Shown here: piece by piece, positions 62,606-64,000 of the stretch
Layout: the number at the start of each line of letters is the position of its first letter
Position numbering within the stretch: the first letter of the stretch is position 1
NCBI RefSeq assembly: GCF_030463565.1
Contig: NC_134676.1
Location: 30,133,228-30,197,227 of the forward strand
DNA length: 64,000 nt
Reading direction: 5' to 3'
DNA from: Pelecanus crispus
Taxonomy: Eukaryota; Chordata; Aves; Pelecaniformes; Pelecanidae
Made by a program: the position numbers and the translations under genes
Notes under the pieces: generated by a model
The model's database searches: none
Told to the model about the DNA's origin: nothing
Seen by the model: only the letters and a program-made list of their open reading frames with translations

Positions 62606-64000
62606 TGAGTACTGCTGCCTTCTAAATCATCTCGGAACACAATGTGCTCCTCATCCTCCCACTAACTCTCTCACAGAAGGGCACTTTTCCCAAGGTAAAA
62701 TGTAATAACCATTTAGCTTTGCTGGCAGGTGAATTTGCTGGAATTTTATGACTTAGCTCAAATCACATGATGCTAACGAGCAGATGCTAGAAGCCTATGT
62801 GGTAAAAAGCCACAACCATCCTCCCCAATGAGACTACACCAAAAAATTTGTTGCTCCTAGTCACATTGGCACCACACTCTTCTACCATTTTCAGTAATTC
62901 AGTCTCAGCTATTGTGTTTCTGTAAACTGTTAGTTAGAGTCACCAATTCATACTGCTCCAAATTCGCCCTTATTTCCCCTAGTGTAGACTATTATTTATC
63001 TTAGATTGTGAGAGCAGTTACAATGCACTGTCATTAAACAGATGAGATTATACAGGGTTTTTTTAATAAATACTATTAAATCATTCTTAGACTGTTCCCT
63101 TCCCACCTTTACTTCCTTTTTCTCTTTTCCTCTCTCTCAAATCTGTTGTTGTGCTATTAATATTCTTTTATCACATCTCTCTTTTTCCTGTTGAATGCAG
63201 CAATTTGTCCTCTCCACCACCTGCCACCTCTTTCTCTGCTCCTGGGACCCAACCAAGCCCTGTCTTGGTCAGCCCTCTGCTAATATACCTTGAAATTGTT
63301 CTCTGTCTTACTGGTCTCTCTGAATTCCTCTTTCTCCTTTTCCTCCAGCATGCTGGGATTATATCTTTGTATTGCTGGGTACAGAAAAATCTGAGGTTTT
63401 GGGAAACATTAGTGCAATCACAGCTGAACAACACAGGAATGTTGCAATCTCCAGACTTGATAAAACTGCTAATCCAACAATAGCCACAGAAGGGTCTGGG
63501 TCACTGTCATAGCACCTAGACACTATGATAAGACAAACAGTATTACTAATAGTTTTCACTCTGCTAGATGTATGGTCTGTTTTTAGAAGCCTTGCCTCTT
63601 TGTGTAAGTGCGTATATCTTGCTCTTTTCTAATCATTCATCTCTCACATTAATAAGACCTCAGGAAATGCAGCACACTTCATGAGATTATGGCTACGGTC
63701 CTTCCTCAAACACATCAGATATAAAGACATACACTGTACTTCAGCCTTACAAAGTTTTATTCACCTTCTTGCAGAGAAAAGCAATTAACTGGTGGAAAAT
63801 ACCCATTGTTACATTTTTTCAATATCACCTGTCTTCATAAAAAAGGAATGGTGAGTTAGGGGTAGGCAAGTTCTGGAAGCCTGCTGTTCGACAGCTATTC
63901 AAAACCACACACAAACAGCCCTTTTCTCCATTCCAGTACAGAGGCACAACTATTGTTTCTGAAGCCCAGGACAAAGTCAGTACTGAGATTTTGAAATATA
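62606..64000. other. Non-coding stretch
   Basis: No gene or repeat recognised to the end of the window. Open frames of about 90-110 codons at 63151-63483 have no domain. Confidence 0.5.

Noticed and set aside
1..64000. tRNA, rRNA or CRISPR features
   Set aside because: No cloverleaf with A and B boxes, no rRNA-like block and no regularly spaced repeats were found; CRISPR is not expected in a vertebrate genome.

Overview
The window reads as a gene-poor stretch of a bird genome. CR1 LINE fragments are scattered in both orientations, two solo LTRs are of a type I associate with avian ERVL elements, and the only recognisable host gene is a two-exon TMEM252 orthologue. Because TMEM252 lies between PGM5 and PIP5K1B in human 9q21, and human chromosome 9 corresponds largely to the avian Z, I infer a Z-linked intergenic region. 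No exon of either neighbour was recognised. With TMEM252 on the plus strand, the long left side would be the PIP5K1B side. Species cannot be fixed from the sequence; a neoavian bird is a guess.

Layout: 1-6233 is unique non-coding DNA. 6234-6786 is a solo LTR on the minus strand. 6787-20267 is non-coding. Old CR1 pieces lie at 20268-20665 (-) and 22320-22455 (+). A younger 5'-truncated CR1 lies at 24980-26112 (-). A CR1 tail lies at 29035-29118 (+). An AT-only palindrome sits at 30209-30240. A broken protein-primed family B DNA polymerase of Polinton/Maverick (adintovirus-like) type covers about 32023-33973 (+). Next come an internally deleted CR1 at 38150-39100 (-), a second younger CR1 at 40763-42606 (-) and an ancient CR1/L3-like remnant near 44470-45290 (-). 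TMEM252 occupies about 54919-57255 (+). A second solo LTR is at 58753-59343 (+), and a cluster of three CR1 pieces is at 60130-62605 (+).

TMEM252 is complete: a TATA box, a short leader, a first ATG in good context, one 1.1 kb intron with GT/AG ends in phase, a cytoplasmic tail with three PPxY motifs, and an AATAAA signal about 470 bases after the stop codon. It appears to be the only functional protein-coding gene here.

The most interesting element is the polymerase relic. It keeps, in the right order but in three different frames, an N-terminal cysteine-rich region, the three exonuclease motifs, and polymerase motifs A and B. It carries many stops and frameshifts and shows no recognisable motif C. 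It records an old insertion of a Polinton-like or related double-stranded DNA virus-like element into the bird germ line. I found no integrase, ATPase, protease or capsid gene next to it. The CR1 copies are also informative: two clearly and one possibly have lost their middle and join upstream ORF2 sequence directly to the 3' end.
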